This document shows, one piece after another, positions 1-11,800 of a stretch of DNA of 48,173 nt. Positions within the stretch are counted from its first letter, which is position 1, and each line of letters begins with the position of its first letter. The stretch comes from Haplosporangium gracile (taxonomy: Eukaryota > Mortierellomycota > Mortierellomycetes > Mortierellales > Mortierellaceae), in the NCBI GenBank assembly GCA_015499985.1, contig JAAAUF010000218.1:1-48173 (forward strand), in the 5' to 3' direction. The notes beneath the pieces were generated by a model. It saw only the letters and a list, made by a program, of their open reading frames with translations. It did no database searches and was not told the origin of the DNA. The translations under genes were made by a program, and so were the position numbers.

Positions 1-308
1 AAATAATTTTGCGGGGTGGGCAACAGATTGGCACCTTTTTGGCAACGTTTAAGAATATTCTATCTCCGATGGCAATAGGGGGGGGCTACAAATATACTTT
101 ACTATGGGCAACAAATAAGGAACCAAAAAAGAGTGGACAACAAATAGGATAGTCCCTTTCGCACTAATCCCATGTAAAGTGAGCGAGCAAGAGGTCAAAA
201 AATCTGCCTATTATCCTTTGCCTTTAAGGGGCGGTGTGTCCCTCCACCGCTTCTTCAATCCTCACAGGATCATGTCATGTCAAATACCTTCCACGGGCCA
301 CTCCAGCC
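1..308. other. Non-coding region upstream of the fluoride exporter
   Basis: No gene is visible. Three loosely related copies of a TGGRCAACARAT-like word occur (about 17-30, 105-120 and 134-149). Positions 158-179 hold a CGCACTA...CCATGTAA motif that recurs in the palindrome near 47.8 kb, so this stretch is probably the edge of a dispersed repeat or its remnant. A reading frame open from a GTG at 234 runs into the exporter gene, but the first in-frame ATG is at 309. Confidence 0.5.
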
Positions 309-2029
309 ATGACCCACTCACCGTCGACTGTTAGCACAAAGACCATAGACTATAACAACAACAGCAACAACAGCAATAATAGCAATAACCTCACCAGCAA
401 TACCCCCCTTGCCACCTTGGCTGCAACCAATGTCAACTTCAATGTCAAGGACGGTACCATCTCCAAGGAACCAATGGAGGAACATGACCAGTTGATGATC
501 AGCGAGGGTGCAGAGTTACCGCCGCCTCTAGAGACACCGGCAGCCACAACCAATGCCAACTTCAATGTCAAGGACGGCACCATCTCCAAGGAATCAATGG
601 AGGAACATGACCAGTTGATGATCAGCGAGGGTGCAGAGTTGCCGCCGCCTCTAGAGACACCGACAGTCACGACCACCGACGTTAATACTCTAGTCAATGC
701 TTCTCCTCTTCCTCCTCTTCCTCCTCTTCCAATCCGAGCCCAAATCCTGTTACCAGCAATTATCATCCCATTCTCTATCATAGGGCTCTTGATCCGCTTG
801 GGTCTAGTCTCCATCGAAGCCTTTGCAGGGCAGCAGGTCTTTGCTCTGGCATGGCCTCAGTTCATCGGCTGTATACTCATGGGATTGTTTGTCTCGACCA
901 GGAAATGGATCGACGGCGGCTTTGTTCTACCGGACAGCCCTTCAAAGGGCCATTGGGTCGGAGCTTTTATCTATGTTGGACTTTCCTCAGGACTTTGTGG
1001 TTCAATCACAACATTCTCATCATGGAACCTGGCGCTCTTCAGCGAGCTCATCAACAGCGCAAAAGTCGCCCGGCACCCGCTCCAAAATGTAAGACTGCAA
1101 AATGTCAGTTTGTGAGGAGGTTAGTGGAAGCTGATATACGACATATCTAATTCCACTTTAAACGAATTCCATCGTTATTAGATTCTGTCCGCGCTCACAG
1201 AGCTCGTTGTCACACTGGCATTATCTGTTTCGGGACTGCAACTAGGGTCTCATCTTGGTGAAGCCCTTCTGCAACTGACACCGAACCGGCGACTTGACTC
1301 TAACAGGCGTTCCCATGCGCCATCATCAGCAATCGCAGCATCTTGCTCATCGACCATTCTTGAGACACCATCAGCATTGACCCCGCCATCACCTCCAGTC
1401 CCACCAAAACGTTGGACGATTCTAGATGTCCTGATTGTATCAGCATCTATCATACTGTGGATTGGTGTGATCTGTGCAGCCATCTTGGTCCCTCGGGAAT
1501 CGCGCCTGGTGTGGCGACATATTGTTCTGGCTTGCTGCTTTGCTCCAGCGGGAGCCATTCTGCGGTGGTATCTCTCAAGGTTTAACACTCAAACGAAACT
1601 GTTTCCTCTTGGTACCTTTGCAGCCAACCTGGGAGGATCAATTATCCTGGCCGCCATCTTTTGTCTCCAGCATAGTCCAGCCGCTGGAGGAAAGTCTACT
1701 CTAGCTTGTCATGTTTTAAGCGGGCTTCAAGACGGCTTTTGTGGTACGTCACCACCAAGCTCTTCACTCTTTTGCTATGCACTTTGCTGTTTATACAAAT
1801 GATGATGGCCACTAATTGTCTATCGATTATTCCTGAATGATTAGGTTGTCTGACCACAATCTCCACATTTGCATTGGAGATCACGTCATTACCAAGGAGG
1901 GCGTCGTATGCGTATGGTGTGGTCTCTGTGGTTGTTACCCAATTGTCCATGCTGCTGATAGTGGGATCATATACGTGGACGCGCAAAAATTTCAATTCTG
2001 AAGAAAATGTCATGGCATGCACTCCTTAA
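309..2029 (+). CDS. Two-domain fluoride exporter (FEX/CrcB family)
   Basis: Predicted plasma-membrane fluoride channel that exports F- and protects the cell from fluoride. Exons 309-1088, 1182-1743 and 1845-2029 (phase 0, then phase 1) give 508 residues. Eukaryotic FEX proteins fuse two CrcB/Fluc units, and both are visible. The first has IGLLIRLGL, WPQFIGCILMG and GLCGSITTFSSW. The second has GAILRWYLSRF, LGTFAANLGGS and, across the last intron, GFCGCLTTISTF. The TTFSSW/TTISTF segments correspond to the family's pore-lining phenylalanine region. The first unit lacks the Asn that the second keeps in AANLGGS, as expected for an asymmetric fused dimer. Residues 1-150 are disordered and cytosolic in appearance: an Asn/Ser tract followed by a 41-residue tandem duplication. 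The start is the first in-frame ATG; an upstream non-coding exon cannot be excluded. Confidence 0.9.
425..664 (+). repeat. 123-bp in-frame tandem duplication in the exporter N-terminus
   Basis: Two near-identical copies with a 123-bp (41-codon) offset, starting at 425 and 548. Each encodes the core FNVKDGTISKE...MEEHDQLMISEGAELPPPLETP. Only a few substitutions separate them (for example GTACC/GCACC and Pro/Ser after SKE), so the duplication is recent. The reading frame is kept. Confidence 0.9.
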
Positions 2030-2425
2030 AGCAAGTACAAGCAGCTGAAGGGCACTTTTTTTATTTTATTCGTGCCGTTAGCCATAAGGTAGATAGCGTA
2101 ATTAAAGGGTCGTGTTTATTTTTCCCTGCTTATCAAGAGTCCAGGTGGACAATCAACAGTGCTCCCTTTTTCGAGGGGTTAGCACGAAGGTTGATTTCTT
2201 GGGGGTTATTTGATTTACTCTTATTTGCACCTAATCGATCTGGAACAATGAAAAGTTGTTGTCCTCTTGAAACGAATTCTCGGATGTGGCCTTTTGTTTC
2301 CTTCTTTTCTTTCTTCGCTCGTCCGCTCAGGTAGATTATGGTCAGCAACCGCATTCTCTTTATTATTATTACAGCGTTTAGGCTTATCCATTCTGTTCAA
2401 GCAGTGGAGAGCAGTAGTAACATAC

Positions 2426-2428
<3 letters not shown>

Positions 2429-2483
<55 letters not shown>
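2429..2483. repeat. (AG)n microsatellite
   Basis: An uninterrupted AG dinucleotide run of about 55 bp. Confidence 0.95.
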
Positions 2484-2489
<6 letters not shown>

Positions 2490-4048
2490 GTTGGTTGGGC
2501 TTGGATCAGCGCCATGATACACGGTGTGTGAACCAAAAAAAGATCAGGTATGGTTTATTAGCGGAGGTGAAAGGACGAGAAGATGAAGGGAAAATGATCA
2601 TCTTTTTTAGTATGTGTGAGAAAGGAAAGGAGAAAGATCGAGAAAAAAAAAGAGGGATAGGGAGGAGAAGGGGAGGGTCAAGAAGAAGGGAGAGGAGTCA
2701 AGAATGACGAAGCAAAGAAGAAGACGAAAAAGAGTAAGAGCAAAACAAGAAGGGAAACAAGAGGAGGATGAAGAAAAGAAGGAATACGAATATGAGCAGC
2801 ACGAAGAGCGATGGAGAGTGAGGGAAAAGAAGACGTTACTGTTACAACTGTCGCGACAGTAATGTATAAAGGGAGCAAGCGTTCATTCTGTTCAAAAGCA
2901 AGTGTGTCTGCACAGATAGAAACGACAGTTGGGGAATGGGGTTGTGGTGTTTCGAATTCATAGTTTGTCCATCTTTCATCTTCTCCTTCTCTATAATACA
3001 CATGCAGTACATGCATGGACAAATCGTGCCAGCGAAATGCCAGCTCTCATGAGTAGATGGTGCGAGAAGAGGAGAGAGGAGTAAAAGAAGAGAAGAGAGC
3101 AAGAGAGCGAGGGTACGGGGAAAAAAGGGAGGCGGATGAAGAACGATGCAGAAAGACAAACCTAAGCAGTATTGATTTTTTAAAAAATAAAACAAATAAA
3201 GGGGCAGGAAGAAGAGACGAGGAGACGTCAATGGCCAGCCAAGCGAGAGGAAAAGAAAGACAAAAAAGGCAGAGGGCAACCCAAAGGTCCCAAAATAAGA
3301 GAGGGAGAGAGAGAGAGCAAGCAAAGAGCGTCAAAGTCAACGAAGAGAGGAAGAAGGGGATCGAAGTAACCCAAGCGACCGAATCAAGAAGGAAAAAACA
3401 CGCAAAAGGGTTTGGAAGGGTTCTTCTATCTTTGCTCTCTCTTCACTCTCTCTTCACTCTCTCACTCGCTCTCTCTTCCTCGTTTTATCTTCTTCATGTT
3501 TCTGTTAAATGATAACAGAGTGAGAGAAAAAAGAACAACGTGTAACGAGAAAGAAACAATGGAAACAGACACGGAGAAATGCATCTTACCAGACAGAGAG
3601 AGAGAGAGAGGTTATGGAGAAAGTGGAGTATGCTATCATATTTGTTAAACTGGGTGTCCACTCTAGTCTAATCGACGTCTCTTCTCTTCCTATGACCCGA
3701 CCCCAACCTGAACAACACTCGGGCCATGGTCATGCTTGTCTGACTGATCCATGCACCAATAATCAATGGTCTACAACAAAGCAGTACTCTGATGTTGTCA
3801 TTGTATACATGGTTACCAGGAAAAGTGTATCCAGGGGGAGAGGGGAGGAGTGTGTGTGGCAGAGGGGCGCGAACACCGACCAGGTACTATTTTTTTTTTT
3901 TTTTTTTTGGCTTGACTTGGCTTTCCCCTCTTTGTCCCTGAGTGTCCGTTATCAGCCGGCGCGTCGCCATTGGCCCTCGTCTGAGGGTGTTAACTTTTTT
4001 TTTTCTTTTTCTTGCTGATTGTTCCTGAGTGAGTGACCTACATGACCG

Positions 4049-4113
4049 ATTGCTTATTGCCTATTTATTGCCTATTGCCTATTGTCTATTGTCTATGGTC
4101 TATGGTCTGTGGC

Positions 4114-4166
<53 letters not shown>

Positions 4167-4167
4167 G
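4049..4167. repeat. Heptamer array merging into a (CTGT)n microsatellite
   Basis: Degenerate 7-bp units (TATTGCC, TATTGTC, TATGGTC) run from about 4049 to 4110. They pass directly into about 14 pure CTGT tetramers at 4113-4167. Confidence 0.85.
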
Positions 4168-4843
4168 CCTACCATCTATCAGGTCCCCTTCTTCCCTTTC
4201 CCTTCCCGTACCTATTTTCCCTCCTCTTTCTTCTCCCACACTCCCCCTCCGAGAAACAGAGAGAGAGAGGAGAGAGGGAGCGAGAGAAAGAGAGAACAAG
4301 CACAAAACCATTGAACCATGGGACCATGGGGTCCATGCAGCCATCTCACTCTCTCTCTTTCGCTCTCACTGCCCATGAGAGAAATCTCTTTCGCTCTCTT
4401 ACTCTTCTATTCGCACCTTCTTCCATCACTTCTCTTCTGTCATTCACCTTTCTTCTCCATTCCTTTCCTTCTTTCTTCCTCTTCTTCTTCCTCCTCTTCT
4501 TCTTTGTCTTCTTTTCTCCTCCTTTTTTTCCTTCTTCCTCTTCGTCTTCGTCTCTCACTTACTCCTCGCTGTCTCTTCCCTTTTTATCTTCTCCTTCCTT
4601 ACCTCTTTCCCACTCTGTCTCTTACGCCCGTACTCATTCTCCATTGCTGTTACTATCATTCAAACTCATCCCCTCCTCGCCTCGTCCTGCACTCCCTCCT
4701 CGACTTTCCTCAGGTCGACTCCATTCTTCGTCTCTTTGCATTCACCTTTTCTCTTTCGAATCCTCCCTCTCATTCCATCTTGACAGGACGACACCGACGA
4801 CCTTGCTTGCCCTACCATAGCAACCGCCCAAACTATACCAGAA

Positions 4844-7824
4844 ATGGCCAAGCAGGATGCTATCATTAACCGCCCCCACCAGGTAGAGAAGGAAAGCGCA
4901 ACCAACGGGGTCTGCAAGGACAAGCAACTCAAACCACAACAGGACGCAATCGACGTTGTCAGCCTTGCCATCGATGAAATGCCGACCTCTGGGCGGCAGG
5001 ACGATTCTCCTCGCCTGGACCATCGTTCCTCACCACAACAAGAACAACAACAACAACAACAACAGCATCAACAACAGCAACAACAGCTACAGCCATTGTA
5101 CCGACACCCAACTTCTGGATCGCCTCCAACGCAGCCGTTATCAGTGCTGCAAGAACAACACCCCTTGAAGAACACCACAGCTAACAGATCAGCGGCCTCC
5201 TCCCCTGCAGGAGGAGGCGGAGGAAGAGGAGCAATACTTGACAGACTTCTCGACGGCGCTTCACCCTCCAACTCTACAGCCGCCCTTGCAGCCGATCTGG
5301 ACCCCACGTTCGTTCAAACCTTGGATAATTCGCAGGACACAGAGTCCAGTGCCGGCTTAGCAAAGTGGCATGTACGTTTCATCTTTTATGTCTAATCACC
5401 TTTCTGGACTTTAGTGGACCTGCAACACAAGGCTTTGTTCTCTCTACTGTTCTAACCCAATCAACTCAACGGCTCCTTCTTTGCTCCTTTATTCCTTGCT
5501 TCTCTTCTCTTCTCTTACCCCTTTTCCCTACCCAGTCCTGGGTCACTCAGCAAACCAAGAATGGAATCACTGGCAGTGTCATCGGCGTCACTAGCCAGCG
5601 CGATAGGACCCTCGAGATTACACCCTCTTCTCTGATCCAGTATTTAGAGGCCGTCGTCTTGCCACTGGAACAAGCATCATCCTTGTCCACTACTAATTCC
5701 CCAACCAGCACCAGCACCAGCACTGCGACCAATCCAGTTATGAGTGGAAAGGGAGCGATATCCGTCATTGAAACATACCTCAAACCAGTCCTTCAGCTCT
5801 GGCAACACCAGTATAAGCACCAAGAGGAGCAGCAGCGCCAAGAACAAGAGCGACAACGACAACCGTACCGCCATCCCGATCCCTCCAGCTCATCATCATC
5901 CGTGACACTCTCCTCCGAAACAAAGTCGTTCCACGAAAGCCTCTCAGACGAAAGAGCCGTGGCCTTGAATGTACAGCATACGATCCGGCAACAAGATCAC
6001 CTACAGCGATTGATCCACCTGGAAAAGTCCCACCAGGATACAGCTCTAGTCATCTCGCAGCTACAGAATCAAGTGCAACGTTTGGTTGACGACTGCACCC
6101 ACCAAAAGGGACTCCAGCTGCACCCCCACCAGGAGAAGGATCAAAACATTGTTCGTGCATCCGACAACGAGTCTGGATCCAATGGAACTGTCAGCCTGGC
6201 GACCTTGACTGAGCGATACACTGCCCACCGTGGATGCTCCCCTTCACCTCGCCGACATTACCAGCGCCAACAACGCCAACAGCAACAAACCAATGGATAC
6301 TATGGCAGCCGTGGCGAGACTCACCGAGCAGAGGAGCTGATTGAGATCATTGCCAAGGGTCTGGAGGAGTACCATGCGCGAACGGCCTATGAGCGTGCAC
6401 GACAACGTTCTGGAACCGATGCCTCAACTGCAGGACATGACCACTCATCCTGGTGTCACATCGACTTGTCCGGTGAGAATACACTGGGACTTTCGCATCT
6501 TCCTCAGTCACCCCATGATAGCGCTGTCGACTACCACCACTACGAGCAAGAGATCTTGGATCGCTCCTTAGGATCACACCAAGGCCAGCGCGCATCATGT
6601 TACGAGGAGCAATCGCCAACGGAACTTCATCATCATCACCGCCTTCACAGCCACAAGCAACAACAGCGACTGCAGATACAGCAGATCCATGCACAAATTC
6701 AACCCGAGGAGCTTCTTGAGGTGCCCCCTCATCACTCTCTTCACGATCGACCTGTCCGTAGCCGCAAGCGGAGCAGTAGCATGAGCGGACCTGGTGGTGT
6801 CCATAAGGAGAATATCAAACAGGCCCGATCCTGCTCCCCTCCTCGCCCTCGGACTACTTCGGACACCACAAGGACTGGGCTGAAAGAAACTGATACCACA
6901 GCAACGGCCTCCGTCATCTCCAACGGCCATTCACGCTCCCAGCCACCCACTGCATCCCTCGAGAATTCAGTACAAGAGTCAAAACTTGATGAACACCACA
7001 AGTCGCTCAAGAGCAGCACTAACCTCGAATCTTCAGCGTCCTCTACTGCAGCAGCATCGCTAGCTTTGCTCCACTATGGCTCCATGGAGAGGGCGAGACA
7101 ACACTCAGTATCTCCTCAGGATGTCGATCACCACGCTCGTCAGCAATCGGCACTTCCATACACTGCTAGCGATCAGCGTCCTCAAGCTCAAGGTGGCAAA
7201 ACCTTGAATCACTATCCTTCACGCCCTCCTCAAGACCATGTATTTAACTACACATCCGCCCAGACTGGACGTGTTACCCCTCCAACCTATGGCGAGGACG
7301 ACTACAATTCCTACCCAGAACATCCTCACCCACCCATGCGCCACCATTCACGTCCAAGCCAGAGCTATTCCCATCTGGAAGATATGGCTGTTCAGTCGAT
7401 AACAGAGCCGACGGGGTACAGGTCTCTTGAACTTGAGACGCGTTTATCGCCGTATTCCCATTCTTCAGGCATCACTACAGCCTTTACCGAGTCCAAACTG
7501 CCAGTTTTCCGCGGCAAGCATAGCAAGAATCAAGAGTCATTTGGCTATACTAATCGCAGTGAACCGGCCCAGCAGCGGCGCCAATCGCATCCCTCTCCCT
7601 TGCAATCGACATCAGTCCTAACCTCAACGAGCAAACCACATTCGTATCAGCGTGACGAATCGAGGATTTATTCCGGCTACGAACTACAACAGCATCAGCA
7701 TCAGCTACCACAATTGAGTCACCGTCATGATAATGCCGACGAAGACATCAAGTCGCCCCATCTGCAGTTAGGAGAGTTCCAACGCCAGCATCCACAACAT
7801 CATCACTATCTCCAACAAACACAA

Positions 7825-7859
<35 letters not shown>

Positions 7860-8421
7860 GCAGCAACAGCAACAACAACATCAACAGCACCATAACCACC
7901 AGCAACAGCAACATATACTATACCATCATCACCACCCACAGCCCCTTCAGTCTTATTCCACTTCTTCTTCACCACCATCTTCCTCCTTAAACCAGCACCA
8001 GCACCAGCACCAACATCAGCACCAACACCACCCTCCGCCGCCGATATATGTCATGAACCGTCAGGTCAACACCGTTCCGGAGCTTTGGAAAGAATGGACT
8101 GTAGGTCTGGGCCCAGGAAATCCCAGCATCCGCCAGCTTGAGGCTCAATACGGCCCCAGCTGGAGAACTAGCTCCTCGGCTGCCAATTTCTTTTCCAGGC
8201 GGCTTCGAATTATTCACGAGATCCAACGGATGGTTGATTACGAAGGGCTTACGGAGGAGGAGGCTGTCAACCGGTTAGAGGCCAGACGAGAACAAGGGGT
8301 TGTTGTTCCTGGGTCTGAGGGTCAAACTGCTATGACTTCATCGTTGTCAGACACTGCAGGTGGAGGCACAGGGATGTCGTTGCATCGGCTGTCCGAGATT
8401 CTGCGCAAGAAGCAGCTCTAG
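4844..8421 (+). CDS. GCR1-like DNA-binding regulator with recombinase-like N-terminal segment
   Basis: Probable nuclear transcriptional regulator. Exons 4844-5371 and 5536-8421 (phase 0) give 1137 residues. The C-terminus, residues about 1022-1097 (nt 8071-8298), matches the GCR1_C DNA-binding domain of Gcr1, Msn1 and Hot1: VPELWKEWTVGLGPGNPSI, L-EAQYGPSWR, a basic SRRLRIIHEI helix and EEEAVNRLEARRE. Residues about 160-270 span the splice junction and read KWHSWVTQQTK...SSLIQYLEAVVLPLEQ...IETYLKPVLQLWQHQ. This resembles the helical DNA-binding segment before the catalytic part of fungal tyrosine recombinases (Crypton type); no catalytic R-H-R-Y core is present. The middle is disordered, rich in Gln, His and Ser, with a long polyQ near residue 940. 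The start ATG follows a CT-rich leader. A related gene lies 410 bp downstream on the same strand. The GCR1_C call is firm; the recombinase-like call is inference. Confidence 0.8.
7824..7920 (+). repeat. CAA/CAG array encoding polyglutamine
   Basis: Mixed CAA/CAG codons encode about 19 consecutive Gln residues, followed by Gln/His-rich sequence, inside the GCR1-like gene. A length-polymorphic site is likely. Confidence 0.9.
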
Positions 8422-8831
8422 CTATTCTGCAACAACATTGTTTTTATATTTATTACTTTCGAATGATGACTTTAATCCTCCTAATGACTTGTTATGACCC
8501 ACTCCTTTCGTTTTGTACATAAACTTATGCTTGATTTTGAGTAAGTGGATTTGTAAGTTAAAGCCATGAAGAGCAAGGTGAACAGACGGCGTCAAACTAG
8601 GTCCGAAAAGGGGTCGTGCATGCAACCGAATTTGTGGTTTTTTACCTTTATTCTGCCTTTGAGGAAAAACATATCCAATAGTTTCAATTGTGTGATACTG
8701 CTCATGCGATAGATTTTCAACTCGGTGACACTACAATCTTCCATTGGCGGCGTCGAAGTCAAACTCCTTGTCTCATCGAGAGTTTCAATTACCAGGCTTG
8801 AATCATCCTCTCCCGCCAGACGAGCACATCC
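8422..8831. other. Spacer between the two GCR1-like genes
   Basis: No gene is supported. This should hold the 3' UTR of the first gene and the promoter of the second. The antisense frame overlapping it (8592-8948) has no recognisable domain. Confidence 0.5.
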
Positions 8832-11800
8832 ATGCTCAGCAGCCGTGATCACAACCATCTCCATCATCCTCACAGCGTCTCCATGGACTACCACCCCAGC
8901 GATCGCAGGAAACGAGACCATACTAAACACGTAAGCACCGATTTTCAAACGGAAAACCAGTGCCTTTTTAAAAAAGAAGTTCGTAGGAAAAAAAAATGGA
9001 AAAATATATATATCCTATTTTATACCTAATGATAGAATATCATGGTGCCTATTTTAATGGGGGGCGGGTGGTCTATAGGACACCTTTTATACAGAACCTC
9101 GTCGGCTCAGCCATGACGATGACACGAGCAACACACTAAACAACAAACGCAGACGGAAAAGTTACATCGACTGTGACGATTTCTGTGATACGGAAGCTGC
9201 TGAGATGGTTGATGTCTTGACCTCAAGAAGGATGCGGATATTGCTCCCAGAGAAGCCTTGGCATGACTACATCGATCCCAGCGTCAATTTTACCAAAACA
9301 AACGCCACGGCATTGTCCATGAAGGAGCAGAAAGAGCTACAGGAATTCCAGGACAAGCAGCGGAATATGCAGCTTGAAATGGCCGATGAGGCATTAAACC
9401 AGTGGAAGGTACACTGAACTTAGATGTTGAATCAAAGTTCTTGCTTTGATTGTAGCTTTGTAATATTTTACACCTTTCGCTGTCTTTCTTGCAAAATGAC
9501 CTTTCGTCTTCTTTCTCCTTTATCCTTCTTACAATATATCGAAATTCTTAGGAGTGGTGCTCCTCACATTCGGACCCATTCGACATGTCCCTGAGCCTCA
9601 AGAAACTTATTGACTTTATTGGCAACAAGGTCATCCCCCAGGAAAACGCAATACTTCGTCAAATGGCCCATGACAACCGTATACCAATCTCTGGTGTTGA
9701 GTCTCTTCTCCTCCCTCTTCTTCGACGCATGCATCAAGAAGAAGAAAAGGCACAGATCAAAATAATGCCTCAACGATCGCCTCTTATGGTCAGCATCAGA
9801 ACGGGACCTCACCCCAGTCCGGTTTTACCGTCCTTCAAGTCGCTTGATCCGCCGGTGTTTTCACGCCCAAGTCATTCAGAGTACGTTACTATTGTCGACC
9901 AGACGACCAAGGTCGATTCGGAGACGGAAGAGGAAGAGGAAGAGGTCAGTCCATGGACCTCGGTCAAGCCTACTCGCGATCGCACCCCTTCACCATCCGC
10001 CGTTCTGGATGATGTGTCGTGCCTGGAAAACTCCTTGGAGATCGTGTCAACAATTTCTGCAGAGGTGGAATCTCTTTGCAAGGCCGCCCACATATCATCT
10101 ATCAACTTTTCGGAAAGCAATCCCTACTTGCTCACGGAGTCGTTCTTTGCTCGGCTACGCAAGGACCAGGCCAAGGCAGAGCGGCTGGGGTTGAACGGCA
10201 CGCTTTACAACTCGCTTTTAGTGGAGGTTTTGGAGGAGCATGTTCAGCTGGTCCAAACTTTGTCTGCTCAGATGTCAAACCGAGTTATGTCTCTTGTCCC
10301 CTCATCTCTGATCAAGAATTACGCGGTATCCAAAGTCTCACTTGTATCAAGTTCTCTGGTTCCAGACCCGCCACTACAAACTCCTCGTTCTATTGGAATG
10401 TCGTCTCCCATTGCCTCCAAGAAGACCGTTTCAAAAGAACCCTTCAAGACCGCGCATCAAGATATGGCGCAGCCGGATGATCCTTACGCAAGGATAGATC
10501 AAGACCAAGGCACCAAGGTCAACGACCAAGTCCGCATGGGGTATCAAGACGTTGAGATGCAGGCGGCAGAACCTTTGATAGCTATATCCAACAGGAGCGA
10601 GGCGGACTCTCACGATAAGAATCAAATTGGCAAGAGCGAGACTGGTGAGGGTAGCGTTTGGCTGGCTTGGCAGAGGTGGAAGGTGGGGGAAGACGGGTCA
10701 CTACCGCTAGAGGAACTGGTCAAACGCGAGGGCTCGGAAATGATGGTGCTGGAGCTTCGGAACTATTGCGCAATCGCCTATGACCTATCGGGTGAGATCG
10801 AGAAACTGTGTGCCGGAGGTATGAAGCTTGACATTGCCATCCAGTCCCTGGAAGCTCGACGTTACCTTACCTTGCCCACCTTGGCAATGGTTATTTGCCA
10901 GGAAAAGGACCGATGGCGCACCAGTGAAGGGCTGACCTTTGGAGAGGATAGAGTCAGACAGCAACCTTCAAGCCTCTTTGAGGAGCTTACTGGAGTTATC
11001 TCGTCCAGGAGCGCTCTCGACTCTACAATAGAGACACCTCTTGGTCAATCGGCACCTTTTCGGAACTCTGAGGTCATTCCAACTCTCGCACCATCTCTGG
11101 CTTCATTGGTTCCCGTTGGAAAGCCTGTTTCTGAATTGCCCATTGCCAGCTATGTTGAACATACGCCAATTAATGTTGGTTCAGGAGCGACTGACTTTCA
11201 TTTCGATCATGTGCAACAGACATCAGGAACCGACAGTGTCGTTAGTCGGGTAGTTGCAGCACCGACAGCATGTTCACTTGGAGCTACGTCATCCAGCACC
11301 TTTGGACCGTCGCATGGCTTATCAGGAACCAGCTCGTCCACAGAGTCCTCTGCTGGATCTTTGAGATCGACTTTTAAGGCTTTGGCTGCCATGAACACGA
11401 CGGTATCAACCTTGGGACCTGCATTTAATCAGTGGCGGACTACTACGCAGCCAATGACTGACAAACCGCGCAGCGAAAGTCTTCAGACTGTGCCAGGATC
11501 GCTTCCATTATATTTCCCATCCTCAAGCGCTAGCAATACTCAGTCCTTCCCTTTCAACCTGTCCATCGCAGGACCAGTTCTCACTCCTACACCGTCAACA
11601 ATGCAAGGACTTGCTACCTCGCCCAGCTATCGACCAACACCTCAATCCTCGAGGCTTCCTTCGGACCAGGCAGTTTCCTTCGGTTCAACACTGTTTGGAT
11701 TTCATGGTTCGTTTTCTCATGCTCCTTCCGCCAGTGCTGCGTCCACACCATCTTCCCGCCCCTCGGTCCCTACCACACAGGCCAACATCCAAAATTACCT

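Larger units (their letters stand above)
2030..4843. other. Intergenic region with microsatellites
   Basis: No gene is supported. The open frames here are low-complexity products of purine-rich (2.4-3.6 kb) or pyrimidine-rich (4.2-4.8 kb) DNA and carry no recognisable domain. The region holds an AG array, a CTGT array with preceding heptamers, and T tracts at about 3890-3908. The last 600 bp are strongly CT-rich and probably form the promoter and 5' leader of the GCR1-like gene at 4844. Confidence 0.6.

Noticed and set aside
2267..3512. Open frames of 146 and 151 codons in purine-rich DNA
   Set aside because: They translate to Arg/Glu/Lys low complexity driven by the AG repeat and have no domain, splice support or start context.
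4029..4869. Overlapping frames rich in Ser, Leu and Phe
   Set aside because: They are open in several frames because the DNA is CT-rich and low in stop codons; this is more likely the leader of the GCR1-like gene.
6347..7019. Antisense frames inside the first GCR1-like gene
   Set aside because: They are shadows of a long sense frame with a confirmed C-terminal domain.
8592..8948. Antisense 118-codon frame between the GCR1-like genes
   Set aside because: It overlaps the first exon of the second gene on the opposite strand and has no recognisable domain.
9091..9111. Alternative acceptors (ACAG at 9094, CAG at 9110) for the first intron of the second GCR1-like gene
   Set aside because: Neither keeps the frame with the strong GTAAGC donor at 8931; TATAG at 9078 does.
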